A stretch of 64,000 nt of DNA from Ignavibacteriales bacterium. Its GTDB lineage: Bacteria; Bacteroidota; Ignavibacteria; UBA10030; SZUA-254. A model generated the notes under the pieces. The model did no database searches and was not told where the DNA came from. It was given only the letters and a program-made list of their open reading frames with translations. The stretch spans positions 819,695-883,694 of the forward strand of contig JACRMQ010000007.1 in the NCBI GenBank assembly GCA_016214905.1, read 5' to 3'. Both the position numbers and the translations under genes were made by a program. Below, piece by piece: positions 1-8,267 of this stretch. The stretch's first letter is position 1. Each line of letters opens with the position of its first letter.

Positions 1-78
1 AACACCTTTACCGCGTTTAATATGAATTGGAAAGCGGTTGTATGTATCGAAGAAATAATTGACTTCGTTTTTATCCAT
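1..78 (-). CDS. class III aminotransferase (acetylornithine aminotransferase-like), N-terminal fragment
   Basis: Only the first 26 codons are inside the window; the gene runs off the left edge. The start is the ATG at 76-78. The visible residues contain YNRFPIHIKRGKGV, which resembles the N-terminal segment of acetylornithine/ornithine-type class III aminotransferases, just before the conserved region that binds the substrate. Enzymes of this family are PLP-dependent and act in arginine biosynthesis or related transamination. The match rests on a short stretch with no catalytic lysine in view, so the exact substrate cannot be given. A terminator lies just upstream, separating it from the tRNA. 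Confidence 0.5.
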   Translation of the reverse strand, partial: MDKNEVNYFFDTYNRFPIHIKRGKGV

Positions 79-102
79 AAAAAATACACTGGATTACGAA
101 AT

Positions 103-127
103 AAAAAACCTGATCGTAAAGATCAGG
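103..127 (-). terminator. rho-independent terminator after tRNA-Arg/GIY-YIG remnant
   Basis: On the minus strand a perfect 7-bp stem (CCTGATC/GATCAGG) with a 5-nt loop is followed by six T. It would end transcription coming from the tRNA-Arg and the GIY-YIG remnant. Confidence 0.8.
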
Positions 128-162
128 CGGTTAACTACTGAGTGCGCCCAGTTATGGTACAC

Positions 163-333
163 TTATTTATACGTTAAAATAGAAGGTCGTCTGGATTTTG
201 TAGAAATAACTTTCCCGGAATTATGCTCTGCAAATCGCTTTGCAAGGTTTGAAGTCATCCCAACATATCTTTTATTATCTGACAGACTTCGAAGAACATA
301 AACAGTAACCGATGAATCAGACAGAATCTTCAT
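163..333 (-). pseudogene. truncated GIY-YIG endonuclease-domain protein
   Basis: This 56-codon frame (ATG at 331-333) carries the start of a UvrC/YhbQ-type GIY-YIG domain: VYVLRSLSDNKRYVGMTSNL, then KRFAEHNSGK and KSRRP. Complete small GIY-YIG proteins are about 80-100 residues and carry a conserved glutamate in the missing C-terminal part. I looked for a continuation past the stop and found none. It begins 6 nt after the tRNA 3' end without a clear ribosome-binding site. Read as a decayed remnant; a very short functional protein is less likely. Confidence 0.55.
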
Positions 334-339
334 ACTTAG

Positions 340-413
340 TGCGCCCAGAGGGAGTCGAACCCCCAACCCTCAGATCCGAAGTCTGATGCTCTATCCAGTT
401 GAGCTATGGGCGC
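340..413 (-). tRNA. tRNA-Arg (anticodon TCG)
   Basis: The minus strand folds as a cloverleaf. The 7-bp acceptor stem is GCGCCCA/TGGGCGC with discriminator A. The D arm is GCTC...GAGC. The anticodon arm has loop CTTCGGA, giving anticodon TCG, which reads CGA (Arg). The T arm contains GGTTCGACT. CCA is not encoded. The 5' 43 nt belong to the 44-bp repeat that bounds the integrative element, so the 3' half is chromosomal and everything upstream of nucleotide 1 is element DNA. Confidence 0.93.
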
Positions 414-414
414 G
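371..414. repeat. left attachment repeat (44 bp, tRNA side)
   Basis: 44 bp identical to 11550-11593. It covers tRNA-Arg nucleotides 1-43 plus one upstream base, including the whole anticodon loop. Identity ends sharply on both sides (t/a before, t/g after). Confidence 0.92.
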
Positions 415-891
415 TTATTTTGGGCACTTTTTCTTACTTAAATCAATAATTATTGACAGACTGTCTACTACTTTATAGACATTTTAGTCATCAATCAATG
501 TGGAAAGAACTGTAAACTATTGTTATTGATTATTAATTAACAGACGTAAGATACAAAATTATAGACTGAATTTCAATAAAACTATCAGGTAAATATTTGA
601 CTTCATTGATATTATTTAAGACGAAACCTAACATATTAATATTTCCGCATCGCTTCATGTCCTGCAACAGAAACATTTCTACCTTCATCATAAATCCGGT
701 CACACAATTTCAAACAGTTAAAGTTGACCTACCCCCAGAGCCAAAAGTAGTGGGGGTGGGTATTCTATCTATTGGTCGTCATAAAATTTTACAGATTTTA
801 AATGTTTGAAGTAGTACTTTTTGCTTTAAAATCCTTATAATTATATTGTACGTTGAAGTATATTGAAAACATTTACATAAAAGGATGTAGC
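415..891. other. non-coding left end of the element
   Basis: No convincing gene. It holds GACAG-A-CTGTC (455-465) and CTGTCTACTA (461-470), the latter repeated next to the right attachment repeat. It also holds a strong GC-rich hairpin at 727-761 (10-bp arms ACCTACCCCC/GGGGGTGGGT, 15-nt loop) that has no T-run after it. Any promoter now driving the tRNA-Arg must lie here, but I could not name a clear -35/-10 pair. Confidence 0.6.
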
Positions 892-1542
892 ATGAGTTAT
901 ATTTGCCTTTATGATGATTTGATAGAAGAGGGAGAAAAACTATATGGATTATGGAAATTCAGATTAATAACTGATCCCGTTGAAACGAGAGATTGGAAGA
1001 TACAAAACAAAAAGGATGTGAGCCCAAATAGTAATAAGAATAAAATCGATGATGTTGTTGTGAAAGAGCTATATAATACAAAAGGTAAAATAGTTGCATT
1101 ACGTTCTCTTAATAAAATACAACACTTATTGTTGAAACAAGAATTAGGAGATTTGGAAGATAGTTATATAGATGAGGATGAATACAGAATACGAAAAAGT
1201 TTAATAAAACAATTGCAACAACTATTTAAAATATTGGGAGACAAAAATAAGAGTTCATTGGATGGGAGGGAAAATGAAAAGACAATCGAACAACAGAAAC
1301 GAACGCCGGATGTCGAGACCTATAATGATAAAGATCGGACGATAGAGATTCAAAACGAAAAGATTAAGGTATTCATGAAGAAGGTACGTAATAAGAACAA
1401 GCCTCCTTTGGAGGAGTTAAGGAGCTTGGCGGATAATTGCAGATTTAAAAATGGAAAGATCAACTATTCAGAAATGGGGAAACAACTTGGGTATTCTAAT
1501 CACACTGTGAGGAAGTGGTGCGATAGTGATAATATAAAATAA
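892..1542 (+). CDS. hypothetical protein with C-terminal HTH
   Basis: Start chosen at the internal ATG (MSYICLYDDL) because AAAGGATG lies just upstream; a longer frame from 853 has no such site. The 216-residue protein is rich in K, N and E. It has a charged middle and ends in a helix-turn-helix-like segment, SEMGKQLGYSNHTVRKW, of the kind that selects DNA sites in phage and plasmid regulators or terminase small subunits. No enzymatic domain is visible. As the first gene from the left end, ahead of the nuclease-like and RepA-like genes, it may regulate or help initiate replication or excision of the element. The function is inferred only from this HTH. Confidence 0.6.
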   Translation: MSYICLYDDLIEEGEKLYGLWKFRLITDPVETRDWKIQNKKDVSPNSNKNKIDDVVVKELYNTKGKIVALRSLNKIQHLLLKQELGDLEDSYIDEDEYRIRKSLIKQLQQLFKILGDKNKSSLDGRENEKTIEQQKRTPDVETYNDKDRTIEIQNEKIKVFMKKVRNKNKPPLEELRSLADNCRFKNGKINYSEMGKQLGYSNHTVRKWCDSDNIK

Positions 1543-1614
1543 TTGGAATTCGTTTCCATTTACAGACTTCCATATTTTTGGAATTGGAAGTGGCATCCAA
1601 TTAGTCTATGTGTG

Positions 1615-1656
1615 AGCTCATAGCGGTCTCAGGAAGAGACGTGAATGAGCTTTTTT
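1615..1656 (+). terminator. branched hairpin terminator
   Basis: Outer stem AGCTCAT/ATGAGCT encloses an inner stem GTCTC/GAGAC, followed by six T. It lies between the HTH gene and the next gene, so readthrough into 1678 is probably partial or 1678 has its own promoter. Confidence 0.7.
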
Positions 1657-1677
1657 ATTTTATAGAAAGATAATTGG

Positions 1678-2169
1678 ATGCAACCTATTTATTCAAGCTA
1701 CGAATTACAAGAATATGTAGCCCTTGAAATAGCCCGCTTATATTCGATAGAATATAGTGAGCCATTCTTTGTAGTAGTAGGCTCTTATAGCAATTTCGAT
1801 ATTGTATCGTCGAGTAAGAAGATTACTATTGAATTGAAATGTGAAACTTCACCCCTTCGGACTGGAAATGTCTGCATTGAGTTTTGGAATACTAGTTTAG
1901 ATAAACCATCGGGTATTCTGGGTACAAAGGCAACGATTTGGGTGCATATCGTGCTAGAGAAAGAGGGTCTGATAGCGTATGAATATGATATTCACACTTT
2001 ACGCAAGGTTGTCATTGAGCAAGGCGTTATAAGAAGTAACGGAAGGAATTCTCTTTGTAAAATAATTTCTCTTGAAGTTTTTAGAAAATTTGCTAAGCGA
2101 TCTTTTCAATTTCAATCTCGCTTCAAAAATGATATTGAAAACCAAGGGAGGGTAGAATTAAATGTTTGA
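1678..2169 (+). CDS. PD-(D/E)XK nuclease-fold-like protein
   Basis: 163 residues. The segment SNFDIVSS, then ITIELKCE, then GNVCIEFWN matches the layout of small PD-(D/E)XK nuclease-fold proteins: an acidic residue on one strand, E-x-K on the next, and a following strand with a conserved E. These cut or process DNA in restriction, repair and phage resolvases. It overlaps the RepA-like gene by 8 bp, so the two are probably translated together, pointing to a role in element replication or resolution. The assignment rests on motif spacing only. Confidence 0.55.
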   Translation: MQPIYSSYELQEYVALEIARLYSIEYSEPFFVVVGSYSNFDIVSSSKKITIELKCETSPLRTGNVCIEFWNTSLDKPSGILGTKATIWVHIVLEKEGLIAYEYDIHTLRKVVIEQGVIRSNGRNSLCKIISLEVFRKFAKRSFQFQSRFKNDIENQGRVELNV

Positions 2170-3535
2170 ATCTCTTCCTCAATATGATCTCGAAAGTAGA
2201 TTAATTGTTTCGCTAATACAAGGCGGTGATGCAGCCATTAAAAATATTCCAATTAATTTTAGGGCAACAGTTTTCATCTGCAATTCATTCCAGGAAATAT
2301 TTAGAATTATTGAACTGTTACAAAAAGATCATCTTCAAGTAAACTTTAAGGAGATTGCAAAAAAAGGTAATCAGAAACTCTCGGATGAAATCGAGGATAT
2401 TATGAAGCAAATACCAACTGATTTAAATTTTGCAGATGATGAAATAAATCAAGTTGGACGTGAACTAATAAGGCGAGCAGAAAATTCATCTGCTTCAACC
2501 ATTGATAGTAAGATAGAAATAGTTCCAAATTCCGATATAGTTATCATGAGGGGTTCTAAACTATTGTCAATGAATATTAAAAAAGCGGATGATTTGATTG
2601 AAGGTATTCTACGTTCGAAATCACTCAATTTTATCGCTGGTGAAGAAAATAGTGGTAAATCAATGTTAGCAATGAATTTAGCAATTGATGTTTCTATTGG
2701 AGCTCCTACATTTTTATCTTGGGATTTAAAAATTCATGGTAAGGTTATTTACATTAACAATGAGATGTATATAGAAGATTTCGCTAGTAGGTTCAAGGTA
2801 ATGAATAGTCAACTTCAAAGAGGTGGTAATGTTGATAACTTTATCTTCTTGAATGTCTCAACATCGCTTTTTGATGTTTGGGAGGAACTAATACAAATTT
2901 GTGAAAAAGAAAAGCCATGTCTCATAATTTTAGATTGTTTATATTTCGCACATAATCAAGATGAGAATGACAGTAGCAAGATGAAAGCCTTAATTCGAAA
3001 GCTTCAGTCGCTCAGAGATCGATATAATTTATGTGTTCTAATTTTACATCATACTAAAAAAGGTGCGCGAAATGATAGGTTACATAATGATCTTATGCGA
3101 GGGGCAGGTGTTTTTGGAGCAGCAGCCGATACCGTTATCATGATGAAGCGTTCCCAGACTGAAGAAGGGAAGCGTATACTCAAACCAACCAAGCTTAGAC
3201 ATTCATCCGATGTTAATAGGGAAGCGAGGCTTCTTTCGCTCAACTCAGAAACATTGTGGTTCAGAGATGAAGGCGTTGCGAATGAAGCTGACCACCTACA
3301 AAACTCCAATCAGATAACAGCAGCCGAGACTATTGATTTTACTGAAATATTTGAAGGCAAGGATGAACTCAAGTTGAAAGAAATTGTAGCCATCTGTGAA
3401 CCTGATGGTTTTGATAAAAGAACAATTCAAAGATTGTTAGATGCTGCCGTTAGAAATGGTAAACTGTACAAACTCCGGCATGGCGTTTATTCATTGAATA
3501 AACCGTCCGATGTGGACAATCCAATAAAACCCTAG
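2162..3535 (+). CDS. RepA-like AAA_25 replicative ATPase
   Basis: 457 residues. The N-terminus (LPQYDLESRLIVSLI) resembles the DnaB N-terminal domain. Residues about 150-340 form a RecA-fold ATPase: Walker A GEENSGKS (160-167), Walker B LIILD (254-258), and HHTKK (296-300), the sensor typical of RepA/AAA_25 hexameric helicases of plasmids and satellites. The C-terminus (about 400-450) is winged-helix-like, with RTIQRLLDAAVRNGKLYKLRHG. It probably unwinds DNA at the element origin. The stop overlaps a following non-coding stretch that begins with a terminator. Confidence 0.8.
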   Translation: MFESLPQYDLESRLIVSLIQGGDAAIKNIPINFRATVFICNSFQEIFRIIELLQKDHLQVNFKEIAKKGNQKLSDEIEDIMKQIPTDLNFADDEINQVGRELIRRAENSSASTIDSKIEIVPNSDIVIMRGSKLLSMNIKKADDLIEGILRSKSLNFIAGEENSGKSMLAMNLAIDVSIGAPTFLSWDLKIHGKVIYINNEMYIEDFASRFKVMNSQLQRGGNVDNFIFLNVSTSLFDVWEELIQICEKEKPCLIILDCLYFAHNQDENDSSKMKALIRKLQSLRDRYNLCVLILHHTKKGARNDRLHNDLMRGAGVFGAAADTVIMMKRSQTEEGKRILKPTKLRHSSDVNREARLLSLNSETLWFRDEGVANEADHLQNSNQITAAETIDFTEIFEGKDELKLKEIVAICEPDGFDKRTIQRLLDAAVRNGKLYKLRHGVYSLNKPSDVDNPIKP

Positions 3536-3587
3536 TGAATGCATGTCATTGTCGATTTGAAATGATGTATGGACGAATAATAATGAC

Positions 3588-3632
3588 ATGGACATTGTTT
3601 TGTTATGGAATTCATCGAATGTCCATTTTTAT
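3588..3632 (+). terminator. terminator after the RepA-like gene
   Basis: A perfect 9-bp stem ATGGACATT/AATGTCCAT with a long (21-nt) loop is followed by a T-rich tract. It sits about 50 bp after the stop codon at 3535. Confidence 0.65.
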
Positions 3633-4150
3633 TTCTGAAATGGGTGGAAGGATTTATTATCCGAATAATATAAATATAATAGACTATTATATGGACTGTA
3701 TATCATTTAATAATATGTATCAATAAGGATGGTTTCTCTGTTATTGATACAAAAACCAAAAGCAGACGAATATTATTTCCATAGTGACTTCCTCCAGAGG
3801 AGTTGTTAGTTGGGGATAGTGATGAAACGTAAACATCTTTAACTAGATTGATCAAGGCGAGTTTCTTCATCGACCGACTAAGGAGTAATGTGAACCCAAA
3901 AGTATAATTATAATTCAATTTGATACATGATCTGAAGGATGGTCAAATTTTAGCTTTCATTATTAAAAAATGATGATTATAGCTTGAATATGGTAAGTGA
4001 CCGAAATCACCCATATGTGGAGAGCGACTGATTTTTTTGACAAAGAAGCAAGAATTCTGTATTTTAAGTTCATTAGGGACAGTAGACATTTAAGCGAATT
4101 AATTAGAATAAGACGAGAAAGTATACCTTAATCTCAAGGAATAAATATAT
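3633..4150. other. AT-rich non-coding region downstream of the RepA-like gene
   Basis: No credible gene. It contains a perfect 10-bp inverted repeat, GTATCAATAA/TTATTGATAC, at 3717-3750 with a 14-nt loop and no T-run. It also has CTCC-AGA-GGAG at about 3791-3801. Long AT-rich stretches beside a replication ATPase are a possible origin; nothing proves it. The promoter of the protease gene at 4151 should also be here. Confidence 0.5.
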
Positions 4151-5329
4151 ATGGGATATTATTCTGAATACCTTTTGAAAAATCTAACCTTTCAACAGCT
4201 GAATGATGAAAGGAAGAAACAACTTAAGGAAATCTCAAAAGAACGTGGTGGTCGAGATATAATTGTAATAGCAGCAGATTTAAATAAACCGAATGCACCA
4301 ACATCGATAAACTATAGTGATTTATTACCAGTAACAGATCAACTCTCGAATTTGAAAGGATCTTTAATTGATGTTGTTCTTGAAACACCTGGAGGATATG
4401 GAGAAGTTGCTGAAGACATTGTAAAATTATTACATGAGAAATATAACGATGTCGCCATTATCATTCCTGGATATGCGAAAAGTGCAGGAACGATCATAGC
4501 AATGGCTGGTGATGAAATATTGATGGATGGGATGTCATCGCTCGGACCTATTGATGCACAAATAACTTGGCAAGGGAAGGTTTTTTCGGCAGAGGCTCTG
4601 CTAGAGGGTATCAAGAAGATTAAAGAAGAAGTGACAGAAACTGGTTCTTTAAACAAAGCATACATACCTATTCTACAAGGGATTTCACCTGGGGAACTTC
4701 AAAATGCACAAAACGCTCTTGATTTTGCAAAGGTCTTAGTCGGAGACTGGTTATATAAGTACAAATTCAAAAAATGGGCTAAACACTCGTCAACTGGTCA
4801 ACCGGTGACAGATGCAGAAAAACGGAATAGGGCTAATGAAATTGCTTCTCATTTATGCAAACATTCAAATTGGTTAACGCACGGAAGATCTATCAAGATA
4901 GCTGATTTGAAGAGTATGAAACTTGAAATTATAGATTACTCATGCCAACCCAAATTAGCAGAAGCTATTAGAAGATATTATGCCCTTTTACAGATGACGT
5001 TTGTTACTAATATTTATAAAGTTTTTGAAACTCCAGATTCTCAAATTTTTAGGTTTACACAGCAGAATATACCCCCCCAGAACTTGGGTGGATTTCCAAG
5101 TATCCCAAAGGGGCCTGTAGAAAGCATGGATATTGATATTAATTGTGGAAACTGCAAAACCGATAATCACCTTCAAATCAATTTTAAAAATAATCTTGCT
5201 TTAAGACCAGGAAGAATCATTTTCCCTAGAGACAATCAACTGAAATGTAAAAATTGTGGGAAAGAATCAGATTTAGGTGATTTGAGGAGAAATGTTGAAG
5301 CACAAACTAAACAAAAAATAATCGATTGA
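4151..5329 (+). CDS. ClpP-class (SDH_sah/SppA-like) serine protease with C-terminal zinc ribbon
   Basis: 392 residues. The ClpP/crotonase-fold protease region has VVLETPGGYGEVAEDIV (oxyanion-side glycine motif) and GYAKSAGTIIAMAGDEI with nucleophile Ser111, followed by SSLGPIDAQ. This is the pattern of the serine dehydrogenase proteinase / SppA-like family. The C-terminus adds a zinc ribbon with Cys332, Cys335, Cys366 and Cys369. There is no signal peptide or transmembrane segment, so it is probably cytoplasmic, unlike typical membrane SppA. Its stop nearly touches the ribosome-binding site of the next small gene. The substrate is unknown; a role as a defence protease is inference from location in the island. 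Confidence 0.8.
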   Translation: MGYYSEYLLKNLTFQQLNDERKKQLKEISKERGGRDIIVIAADLNKPNAPTSINYSDLLPVTDQLSNLKGSLIDVVLETPGGYGEVAEDIVKLLHEKYNDVAIIIPGYAKSAGTIIAMAGDEILMDGMSSLGPIDAQITWQGKVFSAEALLEGIKKIKEEVTETGSLNKAYIPILQGISPGELQNAQNALDFAKVLVGDWLYKYKFKKWAKHSSTGQPVTDAEKRNRANEIASHLCKHSNWLTHGRSIKIADLKSMKLEIIDYSCQPKLAEAIRRYYALLQMTFVTNIYKVFETPDSQIFRFTQQNIPPQNLGGFPSIPKGPVESMDIDINCGNCKTDNHLQINFKNNLALRPGRIIFPRDNQLKCKNCGKESDLGDLRRNVEAQTKQKIID

Positions 5330-5340
5330 GGAAAGTTAAC

Positions 5341-5517
5341 ATGGAACAATTAGCATCTAATGTAATTTTCGAATATTTCTATACTCAGGATCACGAATAT
5401 GATAAAACTATACGAGACTGCAATGAAATCATTGACGAAATAGATGAGATTGCTGAACTCAGAAAAGTTATTCTGGAAACCACAGAACACGAGGAAGTGA
5501 CTTATACTTCAACCTAA
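5341..5517 (+). CDS. small acidic protein paired with the serine protease
   Basis: 58 residues from the ATG at 5341, preceded by TGAGGAAAG that overlaps the stop of the protease gene, so the two are translationally linked. The protein is strongly acidic and helical in character (IRDCNEIIDEIDEIAELRK). It matches no family I recognise. Tight coupling suggests an adaptor, inhibitor or regulatory partner of the protease. Confidence 0.6.
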   Translation: MEQLASNVIFEYFYTQDHEYDKTIRDCNEIIDEIDEIAELRKVILETTEHEEVTYTST

Positions 5518-5698
5518 TAGGATTTATTTGGAAGAGAGTGAATTACCGGTTCGGGTTTAGAGGGTTGATAGCTCGAAACTGGAGAATAAAAAATACTAAG
5601 AAATTTGTTACCCTCGTTCCACGCTGGGAGTGTAGGAGTTAAACAGTATTCTTTCTAAATATGCTATTTCTGTCAGATTTTATCCTAACTATTATAGA

Positions 5699-6577
5699 TT
5701 ACAACTCAATCATCATTTGAGATTGGTTAATTACATCATATTTTTGAGGAGCTTCGGATTTCCAAATTTTATTCAAGTTCTGTGTATACTTATAGTTCGT
5801 TCGATATTTAGCAATATTGTCGCTTTTTCTGATGGAAGATATACGCTTTTTTATGAGTGAAACATTTTTTGGGTCGATCTCAACTCCTATTGAATGGCGT
5901 CCTAATTGTTTTGACACCACAAGGGTAGTCCCAGTTCCTGCGAATGGATCAAAAACAACATCATCCACTTTTGTTGACGACAGAATAATTCGAAGAAGTA
6001 ACTGAATAGGGGACTGCTGTTTATGCAGCCTCTGATTGCCTGGGGAACGTAATGGCTCGTCACCAGCAAAATATCCCGAGGTAAGTTCTCTAATATCATC
6101 CCATACGTCAGTTATGAACATACCATTGGGTCGTTTGTATTTTTCTGTAACGAGTAAAATTGGATCAATTCTTAGTTTGTTAAAATGTTTTGGTTTTTTG
6201 CCCTTCGTTGCGAAAGCTATAATTTGATAATGTTTGCCAAACCGATTATTACACGGGACGGCTGAGGTTTTCTTTTTCCAAATAATTAAATTTTGGAATG
6301 TCCAGCCTGTAGAGTTCAGCGTATCTAAAACATACTGTGTATTTTTTTCTCTTTGCATAAAATAAATCGCGCCCCCCTCAGAGGTTTTATTGTAAATCTG
6401 TTCACAAACTTGTCGCATCCAATTCCAATAATCTACGCTTGGCATATCATCATCATGGCTATCGTAGTCTTTACCTTGATTGAAGGGGGGATCTAAAAAT
6501 GAAAGATCTAACTTCAATTCAATTTGTGAATTTAAATATTGGATGCAATCACCAGCTATAATCTCACAGTCAACCAT
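5699..6577 (-). CDS. beta-class N6-adenine/N4-cytosine DNA methyltransferase
   Basis: 292 residues of the N6_N4_Mtase family. The catalytic motif IV, DPPF (29-32, in LSFLDPPFNQGKDY), comes first. The SAM-binding motif I, FAGTGTT (212-218, in VFDPFAGTGTTL), comes last, so this is the beta order. DPPF favours N6-adenine as target. The coding region ends five bases after the upstream partner gene, so both are probably on one transcript. The presence of a nuclease-like partner suggests self-protection in a restriction-modification system rather than an orphan methylase. Confidence 0.88.
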   Translation of the reverse strand: MVDCEIIAGDCIQYLNSQIELKLDLSFLDPPFNQGKDYDSHDDDMPSVDYWNWMRQVCEQIYNKTSEGGAIYFMQREKNTQYVLDTLNSTGWTFQNLIIWKKKTSAVPCNNRFGKHYQIIAFATKGKKPKHFNKLRIDPILLVTEKYKRPNGMFITDVWDDIRELTSGYFAGDEPLRSPGNQRLHKQQSPIQLLLRIILSSTKVDDVVFDPFAGTGTTLVVSKQLGRHSIGVEIDPKNVSLIKKRISSIRKSDNIAKYRTNYKYTQNLNKIWKSEAPQKYDVINQSQMMIEL

Positions 6578-6582
6578 AAATC

Positions 6583-8085
6583 TTATTCCAATACACGTGC
6601 GATATTTAATTTGTAGTGATTTTCTTCCATCACGATAAGCTCCATTTGGAGAAGTCCACTTAACAGAGCCTCTAAATCGAGATCAGTTGTAACAAGAGTG
6701 ATTTTATTCCTAAGGTCATTGAATTCTTCTTTGCGTTCGGATAGCAAAAATAGTATTAATGCAGACAAAAAGCAATCCTTATTTACCAATGTGCGATTTG
6801 AATTTTGCATAAGTCTGGCTGCAATCTGACAAATCCTATTTATCGTTTTCTTTAATTCAATTTCTCTTATTAGGACATATTTCGCAAACAGTTTTTTTAC
6901 TTCTCCACTGGAACGCATGTTGAAAACTTTAGAGAATGTTTGTCCAATGATGTGCTCGATTTTCTCAGCCAGTTTATCTCGCACATCAGAACAGGTACTG
7001 AACGTCCGCAAATAATTGTTTTTCGCATCTCTTCTAACTGCGATGTCTCTGCATACGGTAATTGTTTCGGTGTTTGCTCTCCAATATCCGGTTGGTTTTT
7101 TGAAACCTAAATTCATCTTATTAAGATTTACAGAACTCACGACAACCAATTGATCAGTTATAATGACCTTTGCGTGCAAATCTTCAGCACTTGATCTTAT
7201 TTCAATTCCGCTTGCTAAAAGATTTCTCATAGTGTTCTGCACACGTTCAGCAAAATCCATACTTGAGGGGCTTGTAAGAATTTTGATATCAATGTGTTCA
7301 AATCTGATACGACTTAAGAATGCAGGAATGTCAGGATCAGTAAAGCTCTCAGCAGATATGTAAACGTATTCCTCTGCTTCTGAAATTATTTTCTCGAAAA
7401 AATCTCGAGCTCTACATTCGAAGGGTGCGAGATAGAGCTTGTCTTCAATTTGAATTTCTGATGGGCAAAGGTCTTCTGGGTAACCAAGTATCCAATTATT
7501 AGCTAGCTCCTGATTCTGGATTGTACGAGGAAGTTCAAATATTCTATCAACATTTTCGGGACCTACCTCAATTATCCTTCTTCTAATCGTTCCCTCATAT
7601 CCTTCTATTGAAGTAACAAATAATTCCTTCAGCTCTTCGAATTTATTATTAAATTGTGTTATAACCTCTTGGTCGTTAAATATCAAACAAGCATCAACTT
7701 CAGGATTTTCAGTTAGATTTGCCGATAAAGCTATTGCACGATTATTTGTGACAATGAATTTTCCGTGAAAAGAATACCAAACATTGACTGCGGTGGTTGT
7801 TCTCTCTGGGTCACCGACGTTCCATCTGCAGAAACTAACCTGACCACCGTGAGCGATAAAGTTTTCAAATAATGCTGTCACTTGTTGACGAATATCCCTG
7901 TTAATACTGTCATAGGGGAGAGTAATAATTTCCACCGATAGACCATGATCTAACTTATCGTTTAAAAGGTTAAAAAGTGCTGTGTTGTGTAACTGAAATA
8001 CAGCAATTCGAATATACTCAGTTGCACCGCTAAGTTCTTGGATTACTCTATCGAGTACATCAACACCAATCTTGAATTCTTTCAT
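6583..8085 (-). CDS. two-HKD phospholipase-D-superfamily protein, candidate restriction nuclease
   Basis: 500 residues from the ATG at 8083-8085, chosen because AGAGA precedes it; longer starts at 8121 (ATG) or 8145 (TTG) have no ribosome-binding site. Two PLD catalytic motifs occur in one chain. The first is FHGKFIVTNN...SANLT (His about 107), in which the usual Asp is Asn. The second is LHAKVIITD...SSVNLN (His about 304), which is complete. The last 150 residues look helical and could bind DNA. PLD-family nucleases such as BfiI act in restriction. Here the methyltransferase partner is next door, so a restriction or defence nuclease is the best reading. Confidence 0.75.
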   Translation of the reverse strand: MKEFKIGVDVLDRVIQELSGATEYIRIAVFQLHNTALFNLLNDKLDHGLSVEIITLPYDSINRDIRQQVTALFENFIAHGGQVSFCRWNVGDPERTTTAVNVWYSFHGKFIVTNNRAIALSANLTENPEVDACLIFNDQEVITQFNNKFEELKELFVTSIEGYEGTIRRRIIEVGPENVDRIFELPRTIQNQELANNWILGYPEDLCPSEIQIEDKLYLAPFECRARDFFEKIISEAEEYVYISAESFTDPDIPAFLSRIRFEHIDIKILTSPSSMDFAERVQNTMRNLLASGIEIRSSAEDLHAKVIITDQLVVVSSVNLNKMNLGFKKPTGYWRANTETITVCRDIAVRRDAKNNYLRTFSTCSDVRDKLAEKIEHIIGQTFSKVFNMRSSGEVKKLFAKYVLIREIELKKTINRICQIAARLMQNSNRTLVNKDCFLSALILFLLSERKEEFNDLRNKITLVTTDLDLEALLSGLLQMELIVMEENHYKLNIARVLE

Positions 8086-8165
8086 ATTTTCTCTAATTAA
8101 TATTTGTTCGTATGTTAACATACAATTTCTAAAGTTTTTATACAACTTATTTGATCAGAAAATTA

Positions 8166-8193
8166 AAACCCCAACCATTTCTGATTGGGGTTT
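8166..8193 (-). terminator. terminator downstream of the pentapeptide-repeat gene
   Basis: Perfect 9-bp stem AAACCCCAA/TTGGGGTTT with a 10-nt loop. On the minus strand it runs into TTTAATTTTC. It separates the pentapeptide gene from the PLD gene, which then needs its own promoter between about 8086 and 8165. Confidence 0.8.
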
Positions 8194-8267
8194 ATTTTCT
8201 CCACTACCACTCGGGAAACTGATTGCGTGGCTCTCATGGAGTAGTTAAGTTCTGATCTCCCATATAT

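Noticed and set aside
597-809. 70-codon frame at the left end of the element
   Set aside because: It runs through the GC-rich hairpin at 727-761 and has no convincing start or domain.
3535-3726. 63-codon frame after the RepA-like gene
   Set aside because: It crosses the terminator hairpin at 3588-3632 and has no ribosome-binding site or family likeness.
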